64,000 bases of DNA, from contig JAMCAN010000001.1 in the NCBI GenBank assembly GCA_023715185.1, positions 620,001 through 684,000 of the forward strand. Reading direction: 5' to 3'. Made by a program: the position numbers and the translations under genes. This document shows, one piece after another, positions 8,954 through 18,314 of the stretch. Numbering within the stretch: the stretch's first letter is position 1; every line of letters begins with the position of its first letter. Below the pieces are notes generated by a model. The model searched no databases. It had not been told where the DNA came from and worked only from the letters and a program-made list of their open reading frames with translations. Source of the DNA: Planococcus sp. MER TA 32b (GTDB taxonomy: Bacteria > Bacillota > Bacilli > Bacillales_A > Planococcaceae).

Positions 8954-9421
8954 ATGAACTGGCCACTTGAAGCCTTTTTGAGTTTTTTGGCTGCTGGCGC
9001 ATTTGGCGTCGTTTTCAATACTCCGCGCAGGACACTGGTAAGCTGTGGGTTGGTCGGGATGAGCGGCTGGCTGATCTACCGGATGTATTACCTCGTTTTT
9101 GATGATTCGGTCCAGGCGACTTTTGCAGGCGCGTTTGCAGTGGCGTTAGTCGCCCATATTCTTGCCAAGAAGTTTAAAATGCCGATGATTGTTTTCAGTA
9201 TTGCCGGAATTATTCCTTTGGTGCCGGGAAGCCGGGCATACAATTCGATGCGCAGCATAGTGGAAAATAATTATTTGGAAGCTATCTCATTTGCTGCGGA
9301 TGCACTTATGATTTCGGGGGCAATTGCGATGGGGCTGGTGTTTGCGGAAGTTCTCATGCAGATAGTATTTAATCAGCAGGCGAAAAGAATGCAAAAAAAA
9401 ATCGGTATGACAAGGAGTTGA
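8954..9421 (+). CDS. ThrE-type threonine/serine exporter, small subunit (YjjB-like)
   Basis: A 155-residue, all-membrane protein (about five helices) of the ThrE_2/DUF3815 family. The segment GIIPLVPGSRAYNSM mirrors the VPGLLITNAVRD segment of its partner, as expected for the two halves of the ThrE pore. It starts 12 bp after the large subunit gene with AAAGGAGGA as its ribosome binding site, so the pair is translated from one message. It probably forms a complex with the preceding protein. Confidence 0.83.
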   Translation: MNWPLEAFLSFLAAGAFGVVFNTPRRTLVSCGLVGMSGWLIYRMYYLVFDDSVQATFAGAFAVALVAHILAKKFKMPMIVFSIAGIIPLVPGSRAYNSMRSIVENNYLEAISFAADALMISGAIAMGLVFAEVLMQIVFNQQAKRMQKKIGMTRS

Positions 9422-9443
9422 ATCCGGGGCATACCGATTTTTT
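9401..9443. terminator. Intrinsic terminator overlapping a gene end
   Basis: ATCGGTATG inside the last codons of the exporter gene pairs with CATACCGAT at 9430-9438, followed by TTTTTT. The coding sequence itself supplies one arm. Confidence 0.75.
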
Positions 9444-9449
9444 ATTTAC

Positions 9450-11462
9450 TTAAGAATGTTTTAGCCAGGTCTCCAATTCGTTTGCAGTCATCGGGTGGCC
9501 TGTAATATACCCCTGGATGCTGTCGCAATCCATGACTTTTAATAACTCAAGCTGTTCTTTGGTTTCAACACCCTCGGCGACCACCTGCAAATCAAGTGAT
9601 TTACCGAATTGTATCATCCCGTTTATGAGCTTTTGCATCTTTTCCTGCTGAGTAATCGATTGGATGATATCCTTGTCGATTTTCAGACTGGAAATCGGAA
9701 GAAGCAGCATATATCGGAATGAAGCATATCCGGTTCCGAAATCATCCAATGAGAATGAAATCCCTTTTTGATGCAATTGCTTCATTTGGCGGACAATCGA
9801 GTGTTCGGCTTCCGCTTCCAGAGCAAACTTCTCCGTGATTTCAATAGTCAGCCGGTTGGCGTCACAGCCATTGATGGTCAAATGCTCCATGAACAAACGC
9901 GCCATATCCTTATCGCGGAATTCGCGGATGGAAGAGTTGATGCTGACGTTCATCGGAATATCACGGGAGCCCCAGTCTTTCAGCTGCCTGCAGACAGTTT
10001 CAATAACGAATTTACCGATTTCGTGTATCATGCCATTTTCCTCGGCAATCGGTATCAGTTCATCAGGCGATACAATTCCGGCTTCAGTGTCCTGCCAGCG
10101 GACAAGCGCTTCCACGCCTTCAACTTCACCGGTTTTCAGGTTGATCTGCGGCTGGTAAAGAACTTCCAGGTTTTTCTTGTCGAGTGCGTGGATGAGTCGG
10201 CGCTCGATAAGCGCTTTACGGTTCAAGCGCTCATGGTCATCGGCTGTCAGAGCTGAAATGGCACTGCCGCCGCGTTCTTTGATTTTCTTGATTGTGGCGT
10301 TGGAAGCTTTCATAAGGTGCACGAAAGTTTGCTGGTCTTCCGGGTAGCGAGTAACCGCGCCGCTTACTGTTAATGGAATTGCGGTTCCTTGGATATAAAT
10401 CGGATGCTGCTGCAAATAGGCAAGGAAGCCCTCGATGAACCATTGGCTCAAAGGGGTGACCAATGCGAATTCATGCAGACCGGTTCTTGTAATCAGGGAA
10501 TCCGAGAAATACATCCGGAGCCTTTTTGTGAATTCTATGAGCAGTTCTTTTTCTGTATCACTATTCGAAACATCGCGTAATGTATAAAAATGGTCAATAT
10601 CAAAAAAGACGAAAGAAAAATGTTTGCGTTCTTCGATGAATTCGTTGACCACCTGTTCGAGGCGATGGCGATTTTCCAATCCGGTGACCGAATCGATAAA
10701 TGCGATTTGTTCGAGGTGGTGCTGTGTTTCCTTAGCCTCTGTAATATCTTTTTCCAAGAATATGTAGTAGGTTTCAGCCCCGGTAAGTATCATAGGGATG
10801 GCTGTCAAATCCACCCAGTAAAAGTCGCCGTCTTTCTTCACTTTCTTGACTTCGCCATTCCATACTTCCCCTTTTTTCAAGGCTTCCATCATTTCTTCAA
10901 TTATTTGATGGTCCTCTTCCGAATCACCGAACATCTGCCAGATCGGCTTTCCAAGAATCCTTTTCGGGGTCCATTTGCTCAACTTCAGAAAGTGCGGGTT
11001 GGCATAGGTAATCAGGAATTCCTCATCGAAATAAAGCATCATGAAGGAATCATCCAAGCCGCTTCGCAAACTGTCAAGTTCTTTTGCAGGGGAGTCGGCT
11101 TGCTGGGCTTCATCCATCTCAAAAATAGTCAGTATAAATTTCTTGCTTCCAGACGTGAAAACCTTAGCCACGACTGTAGTATATGTCAGTGTCCCATTGC
11201 CAAGCTCGATTTCAACTTCCTCAAGGCGTATTAGATCTTTACTGTTTAATATCTTTTCCCATGAACACTTATATAGAGCAGCTTTATCGGGATTCATATA
11301 AGGGTTGATCTGGCCTTGTACTGAATCCGATTCAATTTGAAAAACTCTTTCTGCATGGCGGCTGCACCAAACGGTTTGGCCGTTTTCGTTCATAATGATT
11401 ATGGGAAAAGGGATATGGTTGAAAACGAGATTATCAGCCAGCAGTTCTTGCAATTCACTCAT
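9450..11462 (-). CDS. PAS-PAS-GGDEF(degenerate)-EAL c-di-GMP phosphodiesterase
   Basis: A 670-residue cytoplasmic signalling protein. Two PAS-like domains (about 1-120 and 130-245) precede a GGDEF domain (about 250-400) and an EAL domain (about 415-668). The GGDEF signature has decayed to TGLHEF (327-332), so cyclase activity is not expected. The EAL domain keeps its catalytic set: EALVRW with E451, EITE at 541-544, DDFGTGYAS with D573/D574, K594, and VAEGVE with E630/E633. It should hydrolyse c-di-GMP, with the inert GGDEF perhaps sensing GTP. The ATG is preceded by AAAGGAG. It is monocistronic. Confidence 0.9.
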   Translation of the reverse strand: MSELQELLADNLVFNHIPFPIIIMNENGQTVWCSRHAERVFQIESDSVQGQINPYMNPDKAALYKCSWEKILNSKDLIRLEEVEIELGNGTLTYTTVVAKVFTSGSKKFILTIFEMDEAQQADSPAKELDSLRSGLDDSFMMLYFDEEFLITYANPHFLKLSKWTPKRILGKPIWQMFGDSEEDHQIIEEMMEALKKGEVWNGEVKKVKKDGDFYWVDLTAIPMILTGAETYYIFLEKDITEAKETQHHLEQIAFIDSVTGLENRHRLEQVVNEFIEERKHFSFVFFDIDHFYTLRDVSNSDTEKELLIEFTKRLRMYFSDSLITRTGLHEFALVTPLSQWFIEGFLAYLQQHPIYIQGTAIPLTVSGAVTRYPEDQQTFVHLMKASNATIKKIKERGGSAISALTADDHERLNRKALIERRLIHALDKKNLEVLYQPQINLKTGEVEGVEALVRWQDTEAGIVSPDELIPIAEENGMIHEIGKFVIETVCRQLKDWGSRDIPMNVSINSSIREFRDKDMARLFMEHLTINGCDANRLTIEITEKFALEAEAEHSIVRQMKQLHQKGISFSLDDFGTGYASFRYMLLLPISSLKIDKDIIQSITQQEKMQKLINGMIQFGKSLDLQVVAEGVETKEQLELLKVMDCDSIQGYITGHPMTANELETWLKHS

Positions 11463-11593
11463 TCCATAGCGCTCCTTTTCCTAAGTCTAATCTCATTATA
11501 GGGTAGAAAAGTCGTACCGTCATCCTTTTCAAAACATTCATGTTTTATTTTAGGGAAATAGTGATTTTATGACTGGGAAAATCCATAGAAATG

Positions 11594-11639
11594 AAAAAAT
11601 CAGCAGCTGCGCCGGCATTGTCCGGCGAGCTGCTGATTT
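11594..11639 (-). terminator. Intrinsic terminator of the S-layer phosphoesterase gene
   Basis: Read on the minus strand, AAATCAGCAGCT plus CGCCGG pair with the mirrored arms through a short loop, followed by TTTTTT. It is a strong 18-bp stem with one bulge. Confidence 0.88.
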
Positions 11640-11651
11640 ATCGGTGAAATA

Positions 11652-14273
11652 TTATTGATTGTTCTCTTTGTATTCCAAAGCCCGGTACATGAATGCAGCG
11701 AACTCTGCCCGATTTACTTCTTTATCCAGGTTGAATTTGTTATTGCCAACACCTTCAGCGATGCCTGCTGCGTAAAGTGGTCCGATAAATTCTGCTGCCC
11801 AGTGATCAGCGGGGACATCGGTGAATGGATGTTTGCCACCTTTATCGATACCAAATGCCACAACCAGTACTTTTGCCATCTCAGCACGTGTCATTTTTCC
11901 GTAAGGACGGAATTTGTTTTGATATCCTTCAACAATTCCAGCCTGCTGCACAGCCATAATTTCTTTATAGTAGCGAAGGGATTTCGGTACGTCAGTGAAT
12001 GGCGTAGCTGCAACAACTTTGTTCAAATCCATTGCTCTGGTGAACATCAAGGCGACATGCTGTCTTTCGATGCTGTTGCCTGGCTGGAAAGTTCCGCTCT
12101 CATGGCCGGTGATGATTCCGCGTTCAACCATAGCTTCGATTTCTTCCAATGCCCATTCATATTTGGTGTCTGCTATATCCGGGAATGTAGGCTCGATTGG
12201 CTGTTCTGGCTCAGGTTCACCAGGTTCGCCGGGTTCGCCGGGTTCGCCGGGTTCGCCAGGTTCGCCGGGTTCGCCGGGTTCGCCGGGTTCACCAGGTTCA
12301 CCGGGTTCACCAGGTTCGCCGGGTTCGCCGGGTTCACCAGGTTCACCGGGTTCACCAGGTTCACCAGGTTCACCGGGTTCACCAGGTTCACCGGGTTCAC
12401 CAGGTTCGCCAGGTTCGCCGGGTTCACCAGGTTCACCAGGTTCGCCAGGTTCGCCGGGTTCACCGGGTTCACCAGGTTCGCCAGGTTCGCCGGGTTCGCC
12501 GGGTTCACCAGGTTCTTCCGGATCTGGAAGGGCAGCATCATTTGTCGTGAATCGGTAAATTTTCGATGTTTTGCTCTGGTTTTCGGCAGTAGTGTAATTC
12601 AAGTACCAGAAGTATTGCGTTAAAGCATCAAGTTCTTTCCATTTCACTGAAACTTTGCTTCCGTTCGCTAAATTGCCGACTGATCCGATCAGTTCATCGG
12701 TAAAGACATTGACTGCTACATAATCGGTAGCTATTTGACGGTCAGCGGGAACTTCAGGAGTGTCAACCGGTTCCAATTTGAAATTGGCTGTGAAGTCGTC
12801 TTGGTCTCCATCAAAATAATTATAGTCATCATGGTAAGGAGAATAAGTATCAAAATCAACAGTGTCAGTGGCAGGATCAAAAGTCAGGATCCGCATGTAA
12901 CCTTCCGCCCCTATGCCGCCTTGGTAATTGGAAAGTACCTCCAATACTTCCCGGGTTGAGCCATCAGAATAGTTAAGTGTTCTGACTGCGCGGTCAGCTC
13001 CAAAATAATGTCCACCAACCACCATTTTAATATTTCTGTTCGGTCTAACTACATTAGTATGCAGATAATCGCCATCTTTCGACCTGTAGCCGCCTGGCGA
13101 TAAATAATTATGGGCAACTAGAATAGCATTTTTATCGGAATGCTTTTTCAGAACATCATTAGCCCATTTGATCGTATCCGGTTCCTGGACTTTTCCGTAA
13201 CCGAGATAAAGGAAGATGAAATCATGTTCTCCGAAAGAGAAGAGATCGTAATGGTTCCGGTTATTATCCATGCCTTCACCGTACCATGGCTTGCCTTCAA
13301 ATCGTTGTGCGCCGGCGTATGTCCAATAATTCGTATAATCGATTTCACTTGTATCCTGGTTTACCACATCACGGTTCCCGGCCAGTACACCATAAGGAAT
13401 ATTAGCGTTGTCCATGCGGGTAAGATTTTCATCTGCTATAGCCCATTGTTCCATGTCAGTGGATAAATCCACAAGATCCCCCGAATTGATGACATATTCA
13501 AAAGTATTATTGTTATATTCTTGAATCATCCAATCAGTCATCGAAGTCCAGACTTCGGGCTTATTAGCTGCATAAAATTGCGTATCAGTAAACCACGCCA
13601 TTGTAAACGGCTCATCACTAGCCACGGCACCGGCAGCTGGTGTAGCATCATGCACCATTGCCTGCAATATTCCATTTTCCAGGAATTTGCTGTCGGATAC
13701 GACTTTGGAAAATGAGATCTTTCCAGTGTCGTTGGCTGCTTTTTCTTCCAATGCGACCCATTTTCCAGCTTTATAGTCCCAAGCGGAAAGAATGAGCTTG
13801 CCCTTTGCCAAAGTTTTCCCTTGCCACTTCAATTCGATTTCATTGCCGGATTCCAAATGCTTGGAAACGTCAACCTCGAATCGATGATATGGATAGGCTC
13901 CCTGAGCATCTGTAATTGCGTATTTTTCATCGAACGCGGCGGCGTCTCCTTTATTGGCATCGGTGAATGCGCTGCCGCCGAGAGGAGAGGTTAGCGGATC
14001 AGATTCAGAGCTGCCGTAAAATCCATTTATTTTGTTGCCGCTGGCATAGTCATATGTAAAACCTTTCATAAAATCGACGGTTTTCAAAGACGAACCATTT
14101 GAATCATTAATCACTGCTTCGAGTACTGCATTGCGTTCAACGTTTTTAGCGTAGTCTGCAGGTGTGACATTGGAAACTTCTCCGGGTCCGGTGTTAGTGG
14201 CAGCGAAAGATAATGATGGCAAAGTAGAGGCAACCAGAACCGTTGCCAATGAAACGGTAAGAATTTTTTTCAT
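11652..14273 (-). CDS. S-layer-anchored metallophosphoesterase with (Gly-Glu-Pro) repeat linker
   Basis: An 873-residue exported protein. A signal peptide ([21 protein letters not shown], cleavage near SFAA) leads to a calcineurin-like phosphoesterase domain with the metal-site blocks WFTDTQF, NSGDLVD, AGNRDV, VAHNY and GGHYFG. A tract of about 33 GEP triplets (residues about 587-687) follows, then three SLH domains ([38 protein letters not shown]) that bind pyruvylated cell-wall polymer. The start at 14273 is chosen over 14279 because AGGAGG is 6 bases upstream; the open frame extending to 14453 has no ribosome site. It probably cleaves phosphoesters at the cell surface. Confidence 0.87.
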   Translation of the reverse strand: MKKILTVSLATVLVASTLPSLSFAATNTGPGEVSNVTPADYAKNVERNAVLEAVINDSNGSSLKTVDFMKGFTYDYASGNKINGFYGSSESDPLTSPLGGSAFTDANKGDAAAFDEKYAITDAQGAYPYHRFEVDVSKHLESGNEIELKWQGKTLAKGKLILSAWDYKAGKWVALEEKAANDTGKISFSKVVSDSKFLENGILQAMVHDATPAAGAVASDEPFTMAWFTDTQFYAANKPEVWTSMTDWMIQEYNNNTFEYVINSGDLVDLSTDMEQWAIADENLTRMDNANIPYGVLAGNRDVVNQDTSEIDYTNYWTYAGAQRFEGKPWYGEGMDNNRNHYDLFSFGEHDFIFLYLGYGKVQEPDTIKWANDVLKKHSDKNAILVAHNYLSPGGYRSKDGDYLHTNVVRPNRNIKMVVGGHYFGADRAVRTLNYSDGSTREVLEVLSNYQGGIGAEGYMRILTFDPATDTVDFDTYSPYHDDYNYFDGDQDDFTANFKLEPVDTPEVPADRQIATDYVAVNVFTDELIGSVGNLANGSKVSVKWKELDALTQYFWYLNYTTAENQSKTSKIYRFTTNDAALPDPEEPGEPGEPGEPGEPGEPGEPGEPGEPGEPGEPGEPGEPGEPGEPGEPGEPGEPGEPGEPGEPGEPGEPGEPGEPGEPGEPGEPGEPGEPGEPGEPGEPGEPEPEQPIEPTFPDIADTKYEWALEEIEAMVERGIITGHESGTFQPGNSIERQHVALMFTRAMDLNKVVAATPFTDVPKSLRYYKEIMAVQQAGIVEGYQNKFRPYGKMTRAEMAKVLVVAFGIDKGGKHPFTDVPADHWAAEFIGPLYAAGIAEGVGNNKFNLDKEVNRAEFAAFMYRALEYKENNQ
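12213..12512 (-). repeat. 9-bp tandem repeat (about 33 units) coding Gly-Glu-Pro
   Basis: Units alternate mainly between GGTTCGCCG and GGTTCACCA on the plus strand. The array is in frame and a multiple of three, so unit gain or loss changes linker length without frameshift. All six frames are open across it, which produces several spurious antisense ORFs. Confidence 0.95.
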
Positions 14274-14658
14274 ACTCATCCTCCTAAAGGTGTTTGATGG
14301 AATAGCAGGTAATCGGGTGAGACTTGAGGCAAAAGAAATGAATGGACAAAGAATTAAAAAGAAATACAAGATATTGTAAATCTTTTTAACCATATTAACA
14401 TAGAAAAATGCAAAATAAAGTATTTTATCTGAATAAAAAGAATATTCCATCATTTATTTTTTAGGTTGATTTTTTTAACCTAAGTTTAACCTTGGGCTGT
14501 TTTAATAGTTAATTTCTTTTGGCGTTTTTCCAAAAATCATCAAAATACAAGAGAGGTTTTCGATGGATTAAACTAAATAACTACCCGTTATCAAAATATT
14601 ATGTAATAATAGTCAACATAAAAGATTCGAGTTTCGAAATGTTCAGGAGGCAATTCTG
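14274..14658. promoter_or_regulatory. AT-rich divergent regulatory region with TTAACC/TTAACA motifs
   Basis: This 385-bp gap holds no gene. It contains TTAACC-ATA-TTAACA at 14386-14400, TTAACC at 14475 and 14486 (11 bp apart), and TTAGGTT/AACCTAA inverted arms at 14461-14482. TT(A/T)AACA-like half-sites 3-5 bp apart resemble Bacillus PhoP boxes, and a surface phosphoesterase would be a natural phosphate-starvation gene. No exact promoter can be placed. The right end carries GGAGG at 14646 for the ABC exporter. Confidence 0.35.
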
Positions 14659-16386
14659 TTGAAAACTGTATTTTCCTACGCTAAACCCTACACATTTTAT
14701 ATAGTCATCGCATTAATACTCATGTTATTGGAATTGGCTGTGGAATTGATGCAGCCGCTTGTTATCGCGGGCATTATCGATAACGGCATTGTAGCCGGCG
14801 ATCGCGATATGATTATTCAGCTCGGTATTCTGCTGATGGTGCTGTCATTGATCGCCTTTGCTTCAGGGGTCGCCAATTCCTATTTCGCGGCTCATGTATC
14901 CCAGAGTTTCTCGTTTGATCTGCGGAAGTCGGTTTATGGCCGCATCCAATCGTTTTCGCTTGCGATGTTCAATAAATTCCCGGCATCGGGGCTGATTACT
15001 CGGCTCACCAGTGATGTCACCCTGGTACAGCAGATTTTGTTCATGAGTTTGCGTATTATGCTGCGCGCTCCGCTGCTGGTCATCGGCAGCATGATCATGG
15101 CTTTTGTGGTCAATCCCAAATTGGCGATTTATCTGGTAGTCGTTTTTCCGATTCTTCTGGCTTTCCTCTATATAATGGTGAAAAAAGGCGTCACTTATTT
15201 TAGTTTTGTGCAGCAAAGGCTGGACCGTGTCAACCGGATGGTGCAGGAAAATCTGCAGGCTGTCCGTTTGATCAAAGCGTATCTACGGGGCAAATATGAA
15301 GCCAACCGATTTTCAGAAGTGGCCGGCTCTTTAAAAAGCGATACGGTTAAAGCATTCCGGATCATGGAAATCATTCTGCCAATCTTGTTATTCGGCATGA
15401 ACTTATCGCTGCTCGCTGTATTGTGGTTTGGAGCTTTTGAAATCCGGAGTGGTGATGCGCAAATCGGGGAATTGGTGGCCATCGTCAATTACGCGATGCG
15501 AATGACGGGCGCTTTCTCCATGTTCTCGTTTATCATCATGGCTTTTGCCCGCTCGAAAGCTTCCTCTGAACGCATCGAGGAAATTCTTTTGGCTGAAGAT
15601 GTACGTGAAAAAGATACGAAAGGCGAGGAGAAATTGCTGCGCCGAGGCGATATTGTCTTCGACAATGTTTCATTCACTTACCCTGGGACATCGATTCCCG
15701 TATTGAAGAATCTTTCATTCCATATTAAATCCAATGAAAAGTTGGCTATCATGGGTGCTACAGGTTCAGGGAAATCTTCTTTGCTTCAGCTGATTCCACG
15801 TTTCTATGATGTCAGTGGCGGACAGGTATTGATCCACGGGAGAGATGTAAGAGAGTGGTCGCTAAGTGCTCTAAGAAAAACAATCGGTATTGTTCCTCAG
15901 CAGTCCCTGCTGTTTACTGGGACCATTTCAGATAATCTTTCCTGGGGCAAAGAACAGGCACAGCAGGAAGAGCTGGCGGATGCGGCTGTCAAAGCACAGA
16001 TCCATGACACCGTGGAACGTTTCCCGAAAGGTTATTTCACGCGTGTCGGCCAAAAAGGCGTAAACCTTTCCGGCGGCCAGAAACAGCGTCTGTCCATAGC
16101 GCGTGCTCTGGTGCGCAAGCCATCCATTCTAATATTGGATGACAGCACAAGCGCATTGGATGTGAAAACTGAAGCCGCATTATGGCAGGAGCTGGAGCAG
16201 GAAAAAGCGACGATGCTTGTAGTCACGCAGAAAATTCGCACAGCAATGCGCGCTGACCATATCCTCCTATTGGAAGAAGGGGAGATTTCCGCTTACGGTA
16301 CGCATGAAGAACTGCTCGAAGACTCGGAGCTGTACAGAAAAATTGCTTTATCACAACAGGAAGAGGAGGTGGATGAATATGTTTGA
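14659..16386 (+). CDS. Heterodimeric ABC exporter, degenerate-site subunit (YheI/BmrC-like)
   Basis: A 575-residue half-transporter: six membrane helices (about 1-300) and a nucleotide-binding domain with Walker A GATGSGKSS and signature LSGGQKQR. The residue after Walker B is Asp instead of Glu (LILDDSTSALD), and the H-loop histidine is replaced by Gln (VVTQKIRT). That is the degenerate-site pattern of the BmrC/TM287 side of heterodimeric multidrug exporters. The TTG start at 14659 has GGAGG 9 bases upstream. The partner gene overlaps its 3' end. Confidence 0.88.
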   Translation: MKTVFSYAKPYTFYIVIALILMLLELAVELMQPLVIAGIIDNGIVAGDRDMIIQLGILLMVLSLIAFASGVANSYFAAHVSQSFSFDLRKSVYGRIQSFSLAMFNKFPASGLITRLTSDVTLVQQILFMSLRIMLRAPLLVIGSMIMAFVVNPKLAIYLVVVFPILLAFLYIMVKKGVTYFSFVQQRLDRVNRMVQENLQAVRLIKAYLRGKYEANRFSEVAGSLKSDTVKAFRIMEIILPILLFGMNLSLLAVLWFGAFEIRSGDAQIGELVAIVNYAMRMTGAFSMFSFIIMAFARSKASSERIEEILLAEDVREKDTKGEEKLLRRGDIVFDNVSFTYPGTSIPVLKNLSFHIKSNEKLAIMGATGSGKSSLLQLIPRFYDVSGGQVLIHGRDVREWSLSALRKTIGIVPQQSLLFTGTISDNLSWGKEQAQQEELADAAVKAQIHDTVERFPKGYFTRVGQKGVNLSGGQKQRLSIARALVRKPSILILDDSTSALDVKTEAALWQELEQEKATMLVVTQKIRTAMRADHILLLEEGEISAYGTHEELLEDSELYRKIALSQQEEEVDEYV

Positions 16387-18205
16387 TGCCATTCGTCGCC
16401 CTTTCGGGTATGAGCCTTTGATCAAAAAAGAAGATTTGAAAAAAGATGCTGATAAGAAAACAGAACGTGCCGATAACTGGAAATCCACCTTGCTGCGGAT
16501 TTGGAAATTGGTCGATGAGCAGCGTTTCCTGTTGATTACAGTGCTTGCCCTTGTTTTTGTCAGTTCGGCATTAGCCCTCTTGGGACCTTATCTGGTCGGA
16601 CGGGTATTGATCGACCAATACATCATTCCAGAACAATTCAGCGGTATGGGTGTTGTTATTGCGTGGCTTGTATTAATTTACGTCGGACATTCCGTTTCGC
16701 TGTATCTGCAGAATTATTGGATGGTCGGGATTGCCCAGCAGGTGATTTACCGGATGCGCACAGGCTTGTTCAGCCATTTCCAGAAACTCCCTGTGACCTT
16801 CTTCGATAAGCGCCAGCATGGCGAATTGATGAGCCGCATGACCAATGATGTCGAGAATGTTTCCGCCACATTGAACACATCATTCATACAGGTATTCTCA
16901 AGTATTCTGACGCTGACGGGCACAGCGGTTGTCATGTTCCTGCTGAGCCCGCTGCTGACTTTATTGACGTTTATCATCATCCCGCTCATGTATGTTTCTG
17001 TGCAGTGGATTACAAAAAGGACAGGGCGGTTGTATAAAGAACAGCAAAGGGCGGTCGGCGATTTGAACGGAATGATTGAAGAAACCATTTCTGGCCAAAA
17101 AATCGTCAAAGCATTTTCGCAGGAACCTCGGGTGATGGAGGATTTTCTCGTGAAAAGCGAACGTCTCCGCCGTGCCGGTTTCTGGGCGTGGACCTATGCC
17201 GGGTTCATACCAAAAGTAATGAACTTTTTAAACAACGGAAGTTTTGCCATTGTGGCAGGGGTCGGAGGTATTCTGGCTTTGAACGGAGCAGTATCGATCG
17301 GGGTTATTGTGATATTCACGGAATACTCCCGTCAATTCACAAGACCGCTGAATGACCTGGCTAACCAATTCAATACCGTCCTGTCGGCGATTGCTGGAGC
17401 GGAGAGGGTTTTCGCCATCATGGACGAAACGGAAGAAAAAGATGATTTGGTGAAAAATGTGGACAAAGAGTTTTCAGGCGAAGTTGAATTTGATAATGTT
17501 TCCTTCAAATATGAAGGCGCTGAAGAAGAATGGACGATACGCGATGTCAGCTTTTCGGTCGCTGTCGGGCAGACTGCGGCTTTAGTGGGTGCAACCGGTG
17601 CAGGCAAAACGACTATCATGCAATTGCTGGCAAGATTCTACGACGCCAATGAAGGCGAGATCAGGATAGATGGCACGCCGATTTCATCGATGCCGCGTGA
17701 AACGCTTCGAAAGCAAATCGCATTTGTGCTGCAGGATCCATTCTTATTCGAAACATCTGTTTACGACAATATCCGCTATGGCAAGCTCGATGCAACTGAA
17801 GAAGAGGTTATCGAAGCTGCGAAGAAAGCCAACGCCCATGATTTTATCCAAAAACTGCCGAATGGCTACGATACAATTCTCGAAGGAGACGGTTCCATGA
17901 TTTCGCAGGGACAGAAGCAATTGCTGTCCATTGCGCGTGCTTTGATCGCGGATCCGGTCATTCTTCTTCTTGATGAGGCTACCAGCAGCATCGACACTGT
18001 TACCGAATTGAAAATCCAGGAAGCACTTGAGCGGCTGATGGCAGGCAGGACAAGTTTTGTCATAGCCCACCGTTTGAATACTGTCCGCCAGGCGGATCTC
18101 GTATTTGTAATGGAACTGGGTAAACTCGTGGAAGCGGGAACTCAGGATGAACTGCTTGAAAAAGGCGGCTTGTACGCCACGATGCTTTCTGATGCGAAAC
18201 TATAA
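16379..18205 (+). CDS. Heterodimeric ABC exporter, catalytic subunit (YheH/BmrD-like)
   Basis: A 608-residue half-transporter with an extended charged N-terminus (about 45 residues), six helices and a nucleotide-binding domain: Walker A GATGAGKTT, signature ISQGQKQL, Walker B ILLLDEATSSID with the catalytic Glu, and H-loop IAHRLNT. It supplies the active ATPase site with its partner, and the pair probably expels lipophilic compounds. The start at 16379 is preferred because GAGGAGG lies 9 bases upstream; an ATG at 16373 is too close. It overlaps the preceding gene by 8 bases, a sign of translational coupling. Confidence 0.88.
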   Translation: MFDAIRRPFGYEPLIKKEDLKKDADKKTERADNWKSTLLRIWKLVDEQRFLLITVLALVFVSSALALLGPYLVGRVLIDQYIIPEQFSGMGVVIAWLVLIYVGHSVSLYLQNYWMVGIAQQVIYRMRTGLFSHFQKLPVTFFDKRQHGELMSRMTNDVENVSATLNTSFIQVFSSILTLTGTAVVMFLLSPLLTLLTFIIIPLMYVSVQWITKRTGRLYKEQQRAVGDLNGMIEETISGQKIVKAFSQEPRVMEDFLVKSERLRRAGFWAWTYAGFIPKVMNFLNNGSFAIVAGVGGILALNGAVSIGVIVIFTEYSRQFTRPLNDLANQFNTVLSAIAGAERVFAIMDETEEKDDLVKNVDKEFSGEVEFDNVSFKYEGAEEEWTIRDVSFSVAVGQTAALVGATGAGKTTIMQLLARFYDANEGEIRIDGTPISSMPRETLRKQIAFVLQDPFLFETSVYDNIRYGKLDATEEEVIEAAKKANAHDFIQKLPNGYDTILEGDGSMISQGQKQLLSIARALIADPVILLLDEATSSIDTVTELKIQEALERLMAGRTSFVIAHRLNTVRQADLVFVMELGKLVEAGTQDELLEKGGLYATMLSDAKL

Positions 18206-18209
18206 TAGG

Positions 18210-18248
18210 ATTCCCGAAGGAAGAGAATTTCTCCTTTGGGATTTTTTT
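18210..18248 (+). terminator. Intrinsic terminator of the ABC exporter operon
   Basis: ATTCCCGAAGGA pairs imperfectly (wobble pairs) with TCCTTTGGGAT, followed by TTTTTTT. Confidence 0.75.
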
Positions 18249-18314
18249 CTCCATAAACAACTCTTATGCCAGGTATGATACGATAACTATAAAAAAAGGA
18301 TGGGTGGTGCGGAG

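Noticed and set aside
11655-12623. Long antisense ORFs across the GEP repeat (322, 187, 117 and 122 codons)
   Set aside because: They are produced by the stop-free 9-bp repeat, are low-complexity, and have no ribosome sites. The SLH protein on the minus strand explains the region.
14280-14453. N-terminal extension of the surface phosphoesterase to 933 residues
   Set aside because: It would put about 60 residues before a complete signal peptide and has no ribosome site.
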